A stretch of 64,000 nucleotides of DNA, taken from positions 841,503 to 905,502 of the forward strand of contig CANTUR010000639.1 in assembly GCA_947683625.1 (NCBI GenBank). The letters run 5' to 3'. This DNA comes from Mallotus nudiflorus. Its lineage: Eukaryota; Streptophyta; Magnoliopsida; Malpighiales; Euphorbiaceae. How positions within the stretch are numbered: position 1 is the stretch's first letter; each line of letters starts with the position of its first letter. The notes beneath the pieces are model-generated. The model did no database searches. It was not told where the DNA came from and saw nothing but the letters and a program-made list of their open reading frames with translations. Position numbers and translations under genes: made by a program. Shown here piece by piece: positions 1-11,984 of this stretch.

Positions 1-805
1 GCAGATATAAACTGGGACGGGTGCCTTGGTGGAAGCCTTTGCTCTCGGGGATCGCCAGTGATTGGAAAGTTAATAATGGACTGGGATAGGTGCCTCGGTG
101 GATGCCTTAGGTCTTGGGGACCGCCAGTGCCATGTATTGGATTAAGTGGATGACTGCGGCTTGGTGCCTCAGTTGATGCCTTTGCTCTCGGGGACCGACA
201 GTTTATGAGGATTAAGTGGGCCCAGTTAGCCATTTAGAAATTTGGGTTTAGGGTTCTACCAAGATTTTTCAAAAGCTATATATATAGATTATAAATTATT
301 TTCACTAAAATTATATGGTTTTCAAAAAGGTTTTCAAATTGTACAACTATTTTTATTAACTTACTTAGTGAAGTCTGATTCCCCTCAATCTATTTTTTTC
401 AAAAGCTTGGGAGTTCGACCTCAGACCGGCTCTACGCCGGATTTTTTCATCACCGGCTATATTATGTAGGTCATTATGAGATGTATTGTAGTGGTAATTC
501 TAGAATACTGCAGTAGTATTTGTACTATGAGTTTATATAACTTAAGTATACTTATGTATTGCATTTTAATAAACCACGCTTATGTATAGTGTTTTAAGAT
601 TGATTTATGATACTTGATGATGGAGAATATTTTATGTTGCGCACGATTATGTTTATTTTTAGAAAAAACAGTTTGATAAAGTGTTCTTGTAAAAGTTTTA
701 AATTTGAAGGTTTTATTTTTCTTTTCCTTAAAGCTTACTACGTGTTTCGGGGGCCTTATGCCTACCCACTCCCTAGTGTCGGTCACGTGCCCTCGAGGCG
801 TGACA
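1..805 (+). mobile_element. Family C long LTR, 3' end only (cut by window start)
   Basis: The last 805 bases match the 3' part of the LTR at 26197-29080 and, in reverse, the one at 4435-7673. Shared landmarks are the 'gtgcctcggtggatgcctt' subrepeats, the 'agggttctaccaagatttttca' type block, and a terminus reading AGGCGTGACA at 796-805. The family ends in a variant of GGGTCGTGACA, and LTRs end in CA. The following bases (806-810, CTTCT) would be the right TSD copy; the left end is outside the window. No primer-binding site follows, so this is not a 5' LTR leading into an internal region here. Confidence 0.8.
15..210 (+). repeat. Tandem subrepeats (~67 bp) in family C LTR
   Basis: Three diverged units each contain a 'GGTGCCTCGGTGGATGCCTT' type segment followed by 'CTCGGGGACCGCCAGT', starting near 15, 81 and 148. 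The same units occur at 28200-28400, in reverse at about 5110-5220, and in weaker form at 21100-21190. They are therefore a family trait of this LTR rather than a local accident. Confidence 0.75.
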
Positions 806-1186
806 CTTCTCCAAGATCATATAAGAAGATGGATGGTGGGTTTTATATAAGGGCTTAGAATCTGCTCATATTTAAATATGAGCTTTGAAGCATCCTTATT
901 GGTCTTCGCACTACTCAACAGATGGGTGTTAATAGATTGTAGGTGGATTCTAATTCTCTTATGGCAGTGGAAGCTATCAACAGTAAGGTTGAGTAATTTG
1001 GGAATTATAGGCATCTGGTTTCTTATATTCAACAGCTTATCAGATAGAGCTAGGATGTTAGCTATATGTATAGTGGAAGAAAGAGTAATGGTTGTGCTTA
1101 CTGGCTAGCCAAGGAAGCAACTACAAGTAATGTCAATTTCACTGTTCTTGATTCTCTTCCAATGGGGCTTAGCAATCTTTTACACT
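806..1186 (+). pseudogene. LINE (L1-type) 3' end: RNase H-like RVT_3 domain remnant
   Basis: One frame from about 870 reads ILIGLRTTQQMGVNRL, then VDSNSLMAVEAIN, then LVSYIQQLI, and near the end AYWLAKEA. This is the order seen in the RVT_3 RNase H domain at the C-terminus of plant LINE ORF2: a DS motif on the second strand and the C-terminal 'N..A..LA' motif. Several in-frame stops interrupt it, so it is dead. The 5' side is cut by the family C LTR ending at 805. The frame stops around 1186 where a different, purine-rich repeat begins. The likely continuation is at 8154-8262. The family assignment is firm; the exact limits are estimates. Confidence 0.75.
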
Positions 1187-1401
1187 ATATTTGAAAAGGA
1201 GGGAAATGGAGGAAAGAAAATATAGTGGAAAATATGAAGGAAAATAATGTTATTTTTCTTTCTCGCTTTTCCTCTATTATGTTTGGATTTGAAAGAAAAT
1301 AATATATGAAGAAAGTAAAGTTGTTGTATTTTTTTATTGGGAAGATAAAATATTAAAAAATAAAAACATATGTATATGCTAAGTTTACTTTTATGCCCCC
1401 A

Positions 1402-3458
1402 TGTAAGCACCCAATTTTGGGATACAATTGTGCACAATTACGACGTAAGCCCCTGTAATGAAATTTATTCAAAAATTGAACTTAGTTGTTGATTTTCTTG
1501 ACTTCAAGGACTAAATTGCCACATTTTTTAGGGTTTGATTGCAAATAAGTCAATTTTTCAGGGGTCTTTTGGTAATTAAAAGTTAAAAAAAAAAGTTTTA
1601 GGGTTGGGATTGTGTAATGCCGACCGGCATTACACAATCCTGATCAGCATTGTACAATGCCGGTCGGCATTGCACAGTGCCGATGCGCAATAATTCCATT
1701 TTTTTTATTTTTTCGCGTATTTTTCCTTATTTTTATATATTTTTTCAGTGTTTTTATTGGTTGAAAATTTAAATTTTATCTAATAAGGTTTTTTAAAAAA
1801 TGCAGAAGATATTTTTGAAATAAAAACAAACGCTATCTGATATGATCAGATAGGTCTGTTCCTCCTTTGAAGGAAGTTCAGTACGCGCAGACTCTACATT
1901 TAAAAGAAAAGTCTGCATGTGTGCGAGAGAGAAGGCTTGGCTGGGAGATTTTTAGGGGAGGATTTTTTTTACATAGATGGAAGATAGAAAAAAAAAACTT
2001 TGATTTCCTCTGTTCTTTAAAAACCCTAATTTTTGCAGTTCATTTGATGAAGACAATACAACGATTTTTTAGTCCCGGTCCATAATCAAATCAACATTGA
2101 GTCAATTTCAACGGTGAAAATCCTAATATGAGGGGCCGAAAAAGGGCATATGCACAACATTCATTTTTTTTCTTTCTTCTCTTATGTGATTTTTATTCGT
2201 TTTGTTAATTATTTTATTATTTAATTTCATTACTAATTTGATTGCTTTTTTTTTTGTTTTGATGTCCGTATATGGATTGAGGAGGAGGATACCGTCGGTA
2301 TTTAATTGAACAGAAGATCCATGGAATGTCATGGATGAACCTGTACTGTTTTAATAATAGTTCTTAGGATTTTAATTTTTGTTCTGCATTTTGGCATCCT
2401 GTGTGGTTTATTTTAATTTCTGGGTGTATAATTATTTAATTTAATTTTATACATAGTTTGTAATAGCCCCAGTAGTGGGAATAGTGAAAGATTTAAATTT
2501 CTATATTTTAAAATTAATTAGTAATTAGGTTCAATTGGGTAAAAAAATCAATTAAAATCAATGGTAGTAGTAGCTTAAATTAAGGTTTGCATGTAATTAA
2601 TTTAGGGTTTTTTTAGAAAATCACTGTAATATTTTTTTTGTTTTATTTATTTTGGGCTTTTTTTTATGTTTTTATGTTTTTGGGCCCCAAGCCCACGTTT
2701 AGGGCTAACCCACTTAATAAATAGGCTTTAAAAATGACTTAGGTTTTTTAAATAATTAAAATCAACTTAGGCCCATTAGGTTAATTAGATTTTAGACCCG
2801 CTTAGTTAATTAAAATTGTTTAGACTTAGGTCAGCCCACTTAATTTCATTTCTTTTAAAATAAATAAACCTAGGCCCACATTACACTTAAAATAAAACCA
2901 AGTTAGACGTAGGCGCACTAATTTAATTTTTCTTTAAAATTGAATAGACTTAAGCACATATCTTAGAAATACTAAAAAAATAGATAAAAAATGTAGGCCC
3001 ACTTTTTCTATTTCACTTGTAAATAAAATGTAGATTTAGCTAACTTATTTAATAAAATTAACATAGTTTAGATTTAGGGACAACGCGATATTGAGTGCAT
3101 TTTTTACTTATAATTTTATTGACTTGTTGCTTTTTTGGGTAGATGGATGTTAATTAGGGTTTAATAAAATTGCATGTAATTAGAGGATGAAATAATTATT
3201 TATAAAATTATTCTAAATGAACACGAGACTAAGAGAAGTTAGTATTTCGTATTCAGAAACTCCTGGTTGTGGTGCTAATTTTCTTTTAGAGAATCGAGTA
3301 CCACCAATCAAATTGTCCCAGTTATTACCCTGGGTGGTGACTCCTCATCTCCACGCCATGTCTTTGTGACAGTGGTTAGTGTGTTCTCTAAGGCCATGAG
3401 CCTAAACAGTGTCACGGTTGCTAAAATCTTAGACACGCGTTAAACCCCGTCGTCTACA
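1402..3458 (+). mobile_element. Solo LTR, family A (Tat-type Ty3/gypsy)
   Basis: It starts TGTAAGCACCCAATTTTGGG and ends AAACCCCGTCGTCTACA, the same ends as the LTRs of the coding element at 25913-49206. A perfect 5-bp TSD, CCCCA, flanks it at 1397-1401 and 3459-3463. Neither a primer-binding site nor a polypurine tract adjoins it, and no internal region follows, so it is a solo LTR left by recombination between two LTRs. Length is 2057 bp. It carries the U3 palindromic array at 1615-1690 and the conserved 'ttaccctgggtggtgactcc' segment near 3325. Confidence 0.92.
1615..1690 (+). repeat. 20-bp near-palindromic array in U3 of family A LTR
   Basis: About 3.5 units of the form AATGCCGACCGGCATTACAC are spaced 20 bases apart. 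Each is close to a perfect dyad. The array lies about 210 bp inside the LTR start, the same relative place as the arrays at 32376, 34777 and 48948. Confidence 0.85.
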
Positions 3459-3463
3459 CCCCA

Positions 3464-3925
3464 CTTATAATAAATAGTAATTTCTAAAAACTTTTATTGT
3501 TTTATGAACCCTTTTTTTCATCAATTTTTTATTGATGAACTTTGTACAAATATAAAACTCCAAATTTTTTTTATTAAGAACTTTGTAAAAATATAAAAAT
3601 CATTGAATTAGTCAATCCAAATTGCTTTGTTTTTAAAAATCCAAATTATTAATTTAACAAAAATTACTTGTATATCGATGGCATATTTATTTATTAAAAT
3701 TGTATTAGATTTGACAATAAAAAATTTGACAACTACAATAAAATTATTTACCAAGCAACCTATCAACTACACAAAATACACACAACAACATCCATAATTG
3801 CATAACATATAATATCATTCTACAAACTCTTTTGTACGTACTAATTTATCCAATGATGTCATGGACCATATATAGTTGTAATAAAATGAAAAGCAAGGAT
3901 ATATGATAATATTCTAATTGTCCAC

Positions 3926-4010
<85 letters not shown>

Positions 4011-4429
4011 ATGTAATTTTTTTAATTAAAAAACAACTCCGCGAATTAAAATATTTTAATATGATATTATTTTAATTATGATATTATTTTTAATATTAAT
4101 ATATTAATAATTATTACTATTAAAATCAAAACAAAAAATAAAAAAATTGTTAATGAATTTTTTATTTGAATGGGTTCAATGTAATTAAATGAAATAGTAA
4201 AAATAATAATAAAATATGTAAATACAACCAAAATTTACGTAAATATTTGACTAATATATCAAATTTTAATCAATAAAATTGATAGAAGTACTCTCATCAT
4301 TATAATAATGAAGTGGCTGAAAAATGAACAAATTTTGGAGAAAAAAAATCTTATTATATGAATAGTAATTTGGCAATAGCAAAAATAACATACATAAATG
4401 TAATCATGTAAAATTTTGAGTAATATACC
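3464..4429. other. AT-rich stretch without genes, with (AT)n microsatellite
   Basis: No coding frame or recognisable repeat family is visible between the two solo LTRs. It holds an uninterrupted (AT)n run of about 76 bases at 3929-4005 and simple A/T-rich sequence either side. It may be the inside of the putative element spanning 1187-8153. Confidence 0.6.
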
Positions 4430-6779
4430 AAACGTGTCACGACCCAAAACAGGGGCCATGACAGGCGCTAGGGAACGGGAATTCTTTCGAATCCGGAACC
4501 CGTAGCAAGCCTAAAAATAAAATAAAATAAACATGCAATGGTAATAACCATATATAATGCAGCGGAAATAAAAATCATAAATATAATAATAGCATAAGCA
4601 CCAACTGGATTTAAATCAATCCTCATCATTTCATATATATAAATCTTTTAATACAAATCCAGTTCAAATATATATAATACAACATCTCTTTAAATATTTA
4701 ACGACTACTGCAGTGTCTAAATAAAATAAACCCAAGACTCAGAGAAGCAGTTTACATAAAGAAGCCGGGGCGGAAGAAATCCGGCATACAGGCCTGCTAC
4801 TGAGGTCTGAAGATGTTGACTCTCCTGAAAAATTGTCAACGGAGGGGAGTCAGACCTCACTGAGTGAATTACTATAATATATATACATACACACTAAATG
4901 ACAATGCATACAATCAACAGTATATATATATATCTAATATATATACAGGCAAATACACACAAATGCAATAAAATCATTTTATATATATTTTATTAAAAAT
5001 CATCTTTTATGAAGGATCACATAGAACCTTAGAATATCGCAACCTCAGAAATAGTGTTAGACAACACTCTAGCCACACAGGCTCACTTATTCCAAATATA
5101 TCCGCTTAATCCATTTAGACAGTAGACTGGCCCCGAGACACTAAGTCAACCGAGCTCCAGCAGTCTGACTGCCAGTGTGATTGGCCCCGAGACACTTGGT
5201 CAACCGAGCTCCAGCAATCACACCCAATCACATCTCACATATCATTAATCATAATCAATCAATATCCATAAATAGGTTAGTAATATAGCCTAAATACTAT
5301 AGGCGTACCGGTACGTTCTCGGTCCTAGTGCTGCCCACTAGGTAGCACATTCTATCGATATCCTTCATTAATAAATATAAAACATTCATTCACAAAAATA
5401 AATGATGCATGAAGTTCAATAAAATATCAACATAAACCATATATATACTACAAATATACCAAAAATAAAACAGGTATATTTCGAGTATATATACGTCAAA
5501 TAAATCCAATCAAATTATAAATTAAGCTAGAAATATATTTAAAAACATTTTAAATATATTTTATTAACAAAACATGTATATGATTGATTATATACCAAAA
5601 ATATACTTAAATACAAATCACATTATTTATGCATTTTTAATTAAGATAAAACGTATATTTCTAAAATCATGCAACCTAAGGCATATATATATAAAATAGC
5701 AACTCACAAATTAGTGCGCTCCTCGAGATGGATCCGACGGGTCTGGTCCACTAGCCCTCGGTCTCGGCGCAACTAAATAAATAATAACGATAAAAATCAG
5801 AATAATCCTAATAGAAATCCTAGAATTTGATCTAGAATATTAAACACAGAATTGACATCAGGTTCGACCGGATATCACGTTTTACGAGAATTCTACCAAA
5901 AATTCAACAGAACCTCCCCTGTAAAATGGACATCTCTCTACTCAAAAGAGTAGAGCCGACCCTGCAAGGAAATACACTTCAAAAAACTACACAAAGCACG
6001 ATCAAAATCCCACGGTCGGACTACAAACTACAGTCCACCGACCGGGGTCCACAAACACAGAACAATTATGAAAATACCAAAAATATCCTTATAACATAGA
6101 AATTCATTTTATAAGTAGAAATTACATAATTAACCTTAAAACACAATAAAAATCGATAAAAACTCATTTTATTAGAAAAAACGTATATTATATATAATTG
6201 AAAATAATTCACGAAAAATAGTTTTAATTAGTTAAAAATACCAAATAATATGTAGAAATCATTTTTATACCTTAAATAACTATTAAAACCAATTAAATTA
6301 CATTTTTAGCCAATTTAGGGTAAAATTACCAAAATACCCCTATATATATAAATATACTATAATTACTTCAAAAATTCACCAAAAATTATAAAATTATCCA
6401 AAATTAATTTTCTCAACATATTTATCAATAATATCAATAATTAAACTCAATTAACCAATTAAATTCAATTAAAAACATAATTAACCCTAGTTTCCCAAAT
6501 TTACATAAACTTCAATAATTCAAAATAAATACTTAGAAATTCATAAAAATTCCAAATAAATTCCTATAATTCATTTAAACACCTAATTTAACCATAAAAC
6601 CCAATTTCATAATTTATTTAATTAATTTCCGAAAATTAGAAAATAATATTAAAATATTCAAAAATACCCAAAAATCCAAAAAATCTCCAAAAATTCTAAA
6701 AAAATTCATACATGTATATTAAGCTACTAGAAACAACATTTTTGAAGGGATTTTTCATGAATCAATCAATTCGAAGCTC

Positions 6780-7078
6780 AAAAAAAATTAAAAACCCTAA
6801 TATGGCCGAATTGGAAAAATTCAAAACTAAGCAAATCTGGACCATTTAAGCTCAAACCAAAACTAGAATCACACTCACCGGAGCTCAAGGAGAATAAAGA
6901 GATCGACGGTGTCGAAAATGGTGGCCGAAATCGTCGTCGACGGCGAGAAGGATTTCGGCCAAAATGGAAGAAAAGAGGCTGCCGGCGCCGGGGAAGGAGG
7001 CTGCTGGCGGCGGGGGACGGCTGGGAACGGCGGTGGCAAGCCGGGAGGCACACCGACCGTAGGTGGTCAGGATTTGCA
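6780..7078 (-). other. GC-rich leader-like island inside family C LTR
   Basis: In an otherwise AT-rich element this stretch is clearly GC-rich. Read on the minus strand it has a C/T-rich run, a proline- and serine-rich open frame from 7053 to 6778, and CTCCGGTGAGTGTG near 6875-6890, which fits a 5' splice donor. Similar pyrimidine-rich then GC-rich blocks lie at equivalent places in the copies at 18770-18960 and 26430-26740. It probably marks the transcribed leader (R/U5) of the LTR; the open frame itself is not recognisable. Confidence 0.45.
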
Positions 7079-7117
7079 GCGGTGAGGGGAAGGGTGGTTG
7101 GGCGCGGGAAGGAGAGG

Positions 7118-7237
7118 AAGAAGAAGAAGAAAAAAAAAAAGAAAAGAAAAGAAAAAGAAAAGAAAAGAAAAGAAAAAGAAAAGAAAAGAAAAGAAAAAGA
7201 AAAAGAAAAAGAAAAAAAGAAAAGAAAAAAAAATAAA
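7118..7237. repeat. Purine-rich (GAAAA)n-type microsatellite
   Basis: About 120 bases made only of G and A with a repeating AAAAGAAAAG pattern, inside the family C LTR. On the LTR's own strand it is a T/C tract just upstream of the GC-rich island. The lysine/arginine-rich frames it produces are not genes. Confidence 0.9.
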
Positions 7238-7678
7238 AATTTTAATAAAATATTTGAAAAATTTCACATCCACACATATAATTTAATATTTTAATAATTT
7301 AATAATAAATAAAATAATTAAATAACAATAAATTAATAAACAAATAATAAAATATTAGGGTAATATATTAAACCCTAATTAAATAAATATATACACACAT
7401 ACACGGTGTTTAGTAATTTAAAAATACGTATGAGTTCATGCAAGTCCGAAAATATATTTAAAATAATTATTAATAAATTATTTACGTGAAAATTTCCCCG
7501 AAAATGCAAGTCCCGGGAAAATTTTACGTAAAGCACTATAAATAATACACAATAATTAAAATAGGTTTTAAATTCATATCAACTCATAAAAATATCGTAA
7601 TATATATTCAAAATTTATTAACACTGCATATCCCAATACAGTGTAAAAATATTTAAAAACACGAGATATTACAAAACG

Positions 7679-8153
7679 GAAGCAAACAAAATATATGAAC
7701 ATATTCGTATCGCTCTTATGATGATATGGCGAAAAAGAAAAAAAATTTTGACCAGTGATATTGGTAATAGAAAAATGTAGAAAGCACATTAATGGCTAGC
7801 CAACTTTTTTTAATTTTTAATTTATTTATTTTTATATTATAATTATTTATTTATTTATAATAATATTAAAAATAATATCATAGTTATAATTATATTATAA
7901 TAATTTTTTATTTTTAATTTTAACACTATTATAATTATTTTAATAGTGAAGAGATGAAAGAAAAAGAAAGGCAAAGTTGGTAGCATACATAAATAGTAGA
8001 ATTTTCTGTGTGTTTTCTCTCCAATTTGGAGAGACAGTATTACTTTCCTTCCTTTGCAATTTTCTTCAGCCAAAACAAACAAAGGAAAGTCATTTTCCAC
8101 CCATATTTTCCTCAACTATTTTCTTTCCTCTCCAATTTCCCTTCTTTCCAAAC
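7679..8153. other. AT-rich non-coding stretch ending in inverted-repeat arm
   Basis: AT-rich sequence without a recognisable gene. The last ~55 bases form the right arm of the putative inverted repeat with 1190-1240, and 8020-8130 also has short internal inverted pieces such as CTCCAATTTGGAGAG. Confidence 0.4.
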
Positions 8154-8262
8154 ACAAGCTTACAGATAGATTCTCATTCTAGTTTTGCTGATAATAGCAA
8201 CATTGTTTAGTTTGTTTGTTCAGGCACTTGCCTTGTGTTTTTACCAAAAAATAAATAAATAA
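8154..8262 (+). pseudogene. Probable LINE 3' terminus with A-rich tail
   Basis: After the inverted-repeat arm a short frame reads LQIDSHSSFADNSN and then hits a stop. It is followed by TTTGTTTGTTCAGGCACTTGCC...TTTTTACC and an A-rich tail (AAAAAATAAATAAATAA) at 8247-8262. This is the usual 3' end of plant L1-type LINEs. It fits as the continuation of the RVT_3 remnant at 806-1186, separated by the element at 1187-8153. The join is inference, because no TSD was found. Confidence 0.45.
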
Positions 8263-9600
8263 TTTTTTTAATTCAATAAAATCTAAAGAATCAATTTCAT
8301 ATATGTGAATTTTAATCTGCAGAATAAAGTTAATTTTTGTTATTGAGAAGCAAAAGATGAAATCATATTAGATAATAATTTTATTATTCATAAACAAATA
8401 AATTTTGAGAAATATCATTTTTAATTCTTACTTATTAAAGAAAATAGTTTCATGAAAATAATAAATGTTATGCATTGTATCTTTTATGTTTTTAAAATAT
8501 TTATCATTTGTAAAATTATTGTTTTAGAAGATAAGGCTAAATTTTACAACAAGATAATGGCAATAAAAAATATCAAAACTACATGTGACAATCAAAAAAT
8601 TATTAGTGACAACTCAAATCTATTTATATACACAAACTTGAAACTCTAATTTTACTATTCATTTACAGTGATTATTGAGCCCTCCAATTTCAAGCAAATC
8701 ACAAAATTAACACCTATTTTCTTTTGTTGAACAGTGATTGTTGCCCTTACCAAAATTGACGTTGTTTTTGTGGAATTCTAATTTTAATCTTGCAGAAGCT
8801 ATAAGAAACTGTCATTCTATTTGTCCAAAAGCTGTATTTGCCTTATGCCCCCTTTCAACATTCACAATGACATTGTTTTCCTTGCTTTGCCATAATTTCA
8901 TTCTATGTGGCTTTTTAAAGCCTTATTCTTATAATATCTTCTTTATTCTTCTCAATGGTCGCCTCCTCCCTCTCCTATCTTTCGTCTTTCCATCCTGCCT
9001 TCCCTTTGCCCTACTCTTTCATTTCTTTTATCTCTCTTTTCTTCCTCACCTCATTTTTGCTTTGGCATGCTTCCTTTTTATGTTGTCCTTTTTTTGCCAG
9101 AGATCTATAGCTTTTCTTAATCAATTATTTTGGGCAAGGATACGACTAGAGATTCCACCACTGTGTTTTCCCAATGATTCCTCATTATTTTTAAGATAAG
9201 ATCAATGTAAATTCTTTGGTGCTTTGTTCACTATATCTTTGAATTTCTCTTTATTTACTTTATTTGCTATTTGGGTACCGTGTCTTTTTTGGATTTCATG
9301 TTCTGTTCATCATTGAGTTCTTTATTCTCTTATGCTTTTTCCATTGCAAGTCTCTTTTGGTGTTTATTTTGGTGCTGTTTCAATGATTGGTGATTGTTGC
9401 TTACTTCATTTGTTTGCTTGGGACCAAAAAGAAAAAAATTAAAAATTTGGTACCCAAATGAAACATGGCCTAAAGTTATGGTACCAACGGTGAACTAAAC
9501 CTATAAGATGGTGCAAAACCTAAATTTATACAATTGTACATATATGATACTAAAATGAAATGAAATGAATAAACGAGTTTCTTCATTTTTACATGATGAA
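8263..9600. other. Unassigned region between LINE tail and Helitron
   Basis: 8263-8737 is AT-rich with nothing recognisable. 8738-9199 is pyrimidine-rich and contains an open frame of 153 codons, rich in Leu, Phe and Ser, which follows from its T/C composition and matches no family I know. 9200-9600 is again AT-rich. The Helitron's 5' end (TC after A) should lie somewhere here or just upstream, but I cannot place it. Confidence 0.4.
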
Positions 9601-9630
9601 TCATCTAAAAATATTAATAATTATTATTGA

Positions 9631-10270
9631 ATGTTTGATGAAGATGATGTATTGCCTGTAAAATTGAAATTGCTTGGTAGAAGAGCTCATAATAGCACTC
9701 AATATTTGATCCTTTCATCTTCAAAAATCACTAGCCTGATTATTGGGGACAATAGTTTATATAATAAGAAACGAGATATTATTGTTAAATATAAAACTAA
9801 TCAATTAAAATATATTAGTGTTTTGCATCCAAGTCTTATGGCGATGCAATATCCTATTTTATTTCCTTACGAAGAAGATGGGTACATGATAGATATTGAA
9901 TATATAAGTTCAAACTATTTATCATACATTTCAAGAAAATATTTTACCATGAGAGAATATTATGCATATAGAGTGTAGTAGTGATTAAATAAAGGAATAA
10001 CTTTGTTGCTTGGTGGTCGTTCATTTCAATAATTTATTGTTAATGCATTTTCATATGTCAAAAAAGAGTAGTTTGATTTAATTAGACATAACAAAGAATA
10101 ACAAAGGGGCATAAAAAATGTTATTCATCAAGGCTTCTGCAATTCTAATGATGTTGGAAAATCTATGATTATATTACCTTCAACCTTCACGGGCGATTCA
10201 AGATGTAATGGAGCATTATCATTATGGCCATATATAAATTTTATGGTCGTCCTAATTTATTTATAACATT
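9631..10270 (+). pseudogene. Helitron Rep (Helitron_like_N) remnant
   Basis: The first 115 codons form an open frame with the block HPSLMAMQYPILFPYEEDGY and then TMREYYAYRV, both diagnostic of the Helitron helicase-like N-terminal/Rep region. After a stop, other frames continue with a LLGGRSFQ-like piece, then ILPSTFTGDSR, and a GRPNLFITFTC-like block near 10240-10270, all in family order. Rep is the HUH nickase half of RepHel that starts rolling-circle transposition. Here it is broken by stops and shifts, and the remainder, including the catalytic HUH and tyrosine region, is absent or beyond recognition where a copia gag fragment follows at about 10290. It is the 5' coding part of the Helitron whose helicase lies at 11985-13990. 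Confidence 0.85.
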
Positions 10271-10289
10271 TACATGTTAGAAAATAAGG

Positions 10290-10960
10290 TAAAACAGAAG
10301 GCAGTAGTTTGAGCTATGCTTGAGTTGTTGTTAATAGTCATTCTATGAATTAGGCAACTTTTCAATGAGTACATGTGTAATAAACTCTTCAGGCAAGGCA
10401 ATATATTTAGCCCTCAAGTCCTCCAAAAGTTTATGGTATTCATTGATTTATGATTTGACATCCTTATCTTCCACCTTCTCCCATTTATAGTAGTTTCCTA
10501 CCATAAATTTTTGCTTCCTCACATCTTCAACAATGTACTTAATGATCATTGACATCCATATTATTTTCACTTCCTTGTAAGCATAATAGACGTAACAAAT
10601 TTCATTAGATAGAGTAAACAATAAAGTATGATGACAAACGTTATTGGCATAGGTCCATGGCTCATAATTATTGTCATTCTTGTCATTAAAAAGAGCCCAT
10701 ACAACCCCATGCATATCAAGAGTTGAATGAACACATTCCTACCACATCTTGAAATGTTCACCTCTAAATATATCAATTTTGGAGACATCTGGGAAAGGTT
10801 TGGCATAGGAAATAGAAGCGGAGACATTGGATGCATATGTAGTAGGTACATAGGCATCAACAGTGAAAGCAGAAGTAATAGAGGAGTTATTTACAGCAGA
10901 AGCAATAGCACTACTGACAGTAGGCAAAGAAGTAGTAGAGGCAAAAAGAGAAGGGTCCAT
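10290..10960 (-). pseudogene. Ty1/copia gag (UBN2-type) fragment
   Basis: Read on the minus strand from an ATG at about 10960: MDPSLFASTTSLPTV, an S/T/A-rich stretch, then PFPDVSKIDIFRGEHFKMW, a stop, DMHGVVWALFND, VCHHTLLFTLSNE, VEDVRKQKFMVGNYYKWEKV and a final LIEKLP block near 10350. This is the usual order in plant copia gag proteins of the UBN2 family, which form the nucleocapsid-like particle. At least one stop and several shifts make it dead. No zinc knuckle, protease or pol follows: to the left the sequence is Helitron again. It interrupts Helitron Rep, so it is an inserted piece of a copia element, possibly a truncated insertion; I found no LTRs or TSD. Confidence 0.8.
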
Positions 10961-11984
10961 CAGGAGAGCAGAAGGATTAAAATCCTTAAGATTGTTAAAA
11001 AAAATAAGGCAGAAGGGAAGGCAATAGTCTACGTTGTGCAAAGAAGAAACATTGTCCTTAAGGATTTTAGTTCTGTATCCTCCATGATTGAATAAACCTT
11101 TCTGGAATATAGTCTTTTAATTTAGGAGATAGAATCTTACAAAAATTAAGTGTCATTATTTTTGTAATTAACTCAGTAATATTTTTATTTTAAATTTTGC
11201 AAAGACAAACATTGATTACTAAAATAATTGACATTAAAAGCATGCAGTTATAAATAAATTAAAATATTAGACTGTAGACATTGAATACATATGTAATTGA
11301 AAAATTGAGTTTTGTAGTTAAGGTTTTTTCAAAATTTAAATATGTAATAATAAGGTTTAAAATTTATAAAATAATAAAATAAAAAATGAATGATAAAATT
11401 GGCCTTGGATCGAGTTCACATTTATCTTGCATGTTGGGGGCAAATTCACCCGTTTTCACTATAAATGGGCTCTTGGTCCATTTTTTATAAGCATGAGATT
11501 TCCTCCTATCTCTAGCCCTTTACAAGCCAAATAACTTGATTATGTTAATAAACACAAAACTAGTTTATAACTTAGTAATGTGGGATGCTTTTGAAATATT
11601 CACAACATTACATGTAACCTACTTTGGCCTAAAATGCATTAAATGTTGGACTACATTAGTGGGCAAGGACCTGATGTTAGACATGACATTATCGGTTATG
11701 TTTTTAGAGTTAAAATAATGTATTTAATTGATGATATAAAAAAATAAACATTTTAGCAAGACAGTTGCATTGATATATACAATTGAATTTTAGACAAGCA
11801 GATTGCCCTGTTTTCACTATTTAATTTGGCTTAATTTTGATGCTAAGCCAAGAACACCTTTAGATATTGATTTAATAATTTCTGCGAAGCTCCTATGCAT
11901 TAAAACTGACCCCCTGAAGTGTACACTTTAGTTTCTAAATTTATGATCCATGGTCCATGTGGCAAACTAAATCCTCACTTCGCA
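10961..11984. other. Non-coding stretch, possibly the rest of the copia insertion
   Basis: AT-rich with no recognisable gene. A TATA-like CACTATAAATGGGC near 11457 could belong to a decayed copia LTR upstream of the gag fragment, but no LTR ends or primer-binding site can be identified. The normal Helitron middle (about 1 kb of RepHel) is missing here. Confidence 0.35.

Larger units (their letters stand above)
4435..7673 (-). mobile_element. Solo LTR, family C, minus orientation
   Basis: It begins TGTCACGACCC at 4435 and ends GAGATATTACA at 7673, so on the minus strand it starts TGTAATATCTC and ends GGGTCGTGACA. A perfect 5-bp TSD, AAACG, lies at 4430-4434 and 7674-7678. Length is 3239 bp, with no gag, pol, primer site or polypurine tract inside, so I read it as one very long solo LTR. 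It shares landmarks with the copies at 1, 18059 and 26197: a TGTCCATTTTACAG block (here reversed near 5920-5940), an ATATGCAGTGTTAATAAAT block near the start, and the GTGCCTCGG-type subrepeats. The alternative is a non-coding LARD-like element. Confidence 0.88.
1187..8153. mobile_element. Possible terminal-inverted-repeat DNA element (contains two solo LTRs)
   Basis: The sequence from 1190 (TTTGAAAAGGAGGGAAAT...) matches the reverse complement of the sequence ending at 8152 (TTTGGAAAGAAGGGAAAT...) over about 50 bases, with small gaps. LINE sequence lies outside both ends. This suggests a DNA transposon inserted in the LINE and later enlarged by solo LTRs at 1402-3458 and 4435-7673; without those and their TSDs it would be about 1.7 kb. 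I could not find a clean TSD and no transposase is visible. The alternative is two separate small MITEs of one family in opposite orientation. Confidence 0.35.

Noticed and set aside
7082..7294. Lys/Arg/Glu-rich open frames and the matching Phe-rich frame on the other strand
   Set aside because: Products of a (GAAAA)n-type microsatellite.
8738..9199. Open frame of 153 codons on the plus strand
   Set aside because: Its length follows from a long T/C-rich stretch with few A residues. The predicted protein is a Leu/Phe/Ser mixture without any domain or homologue I can name.
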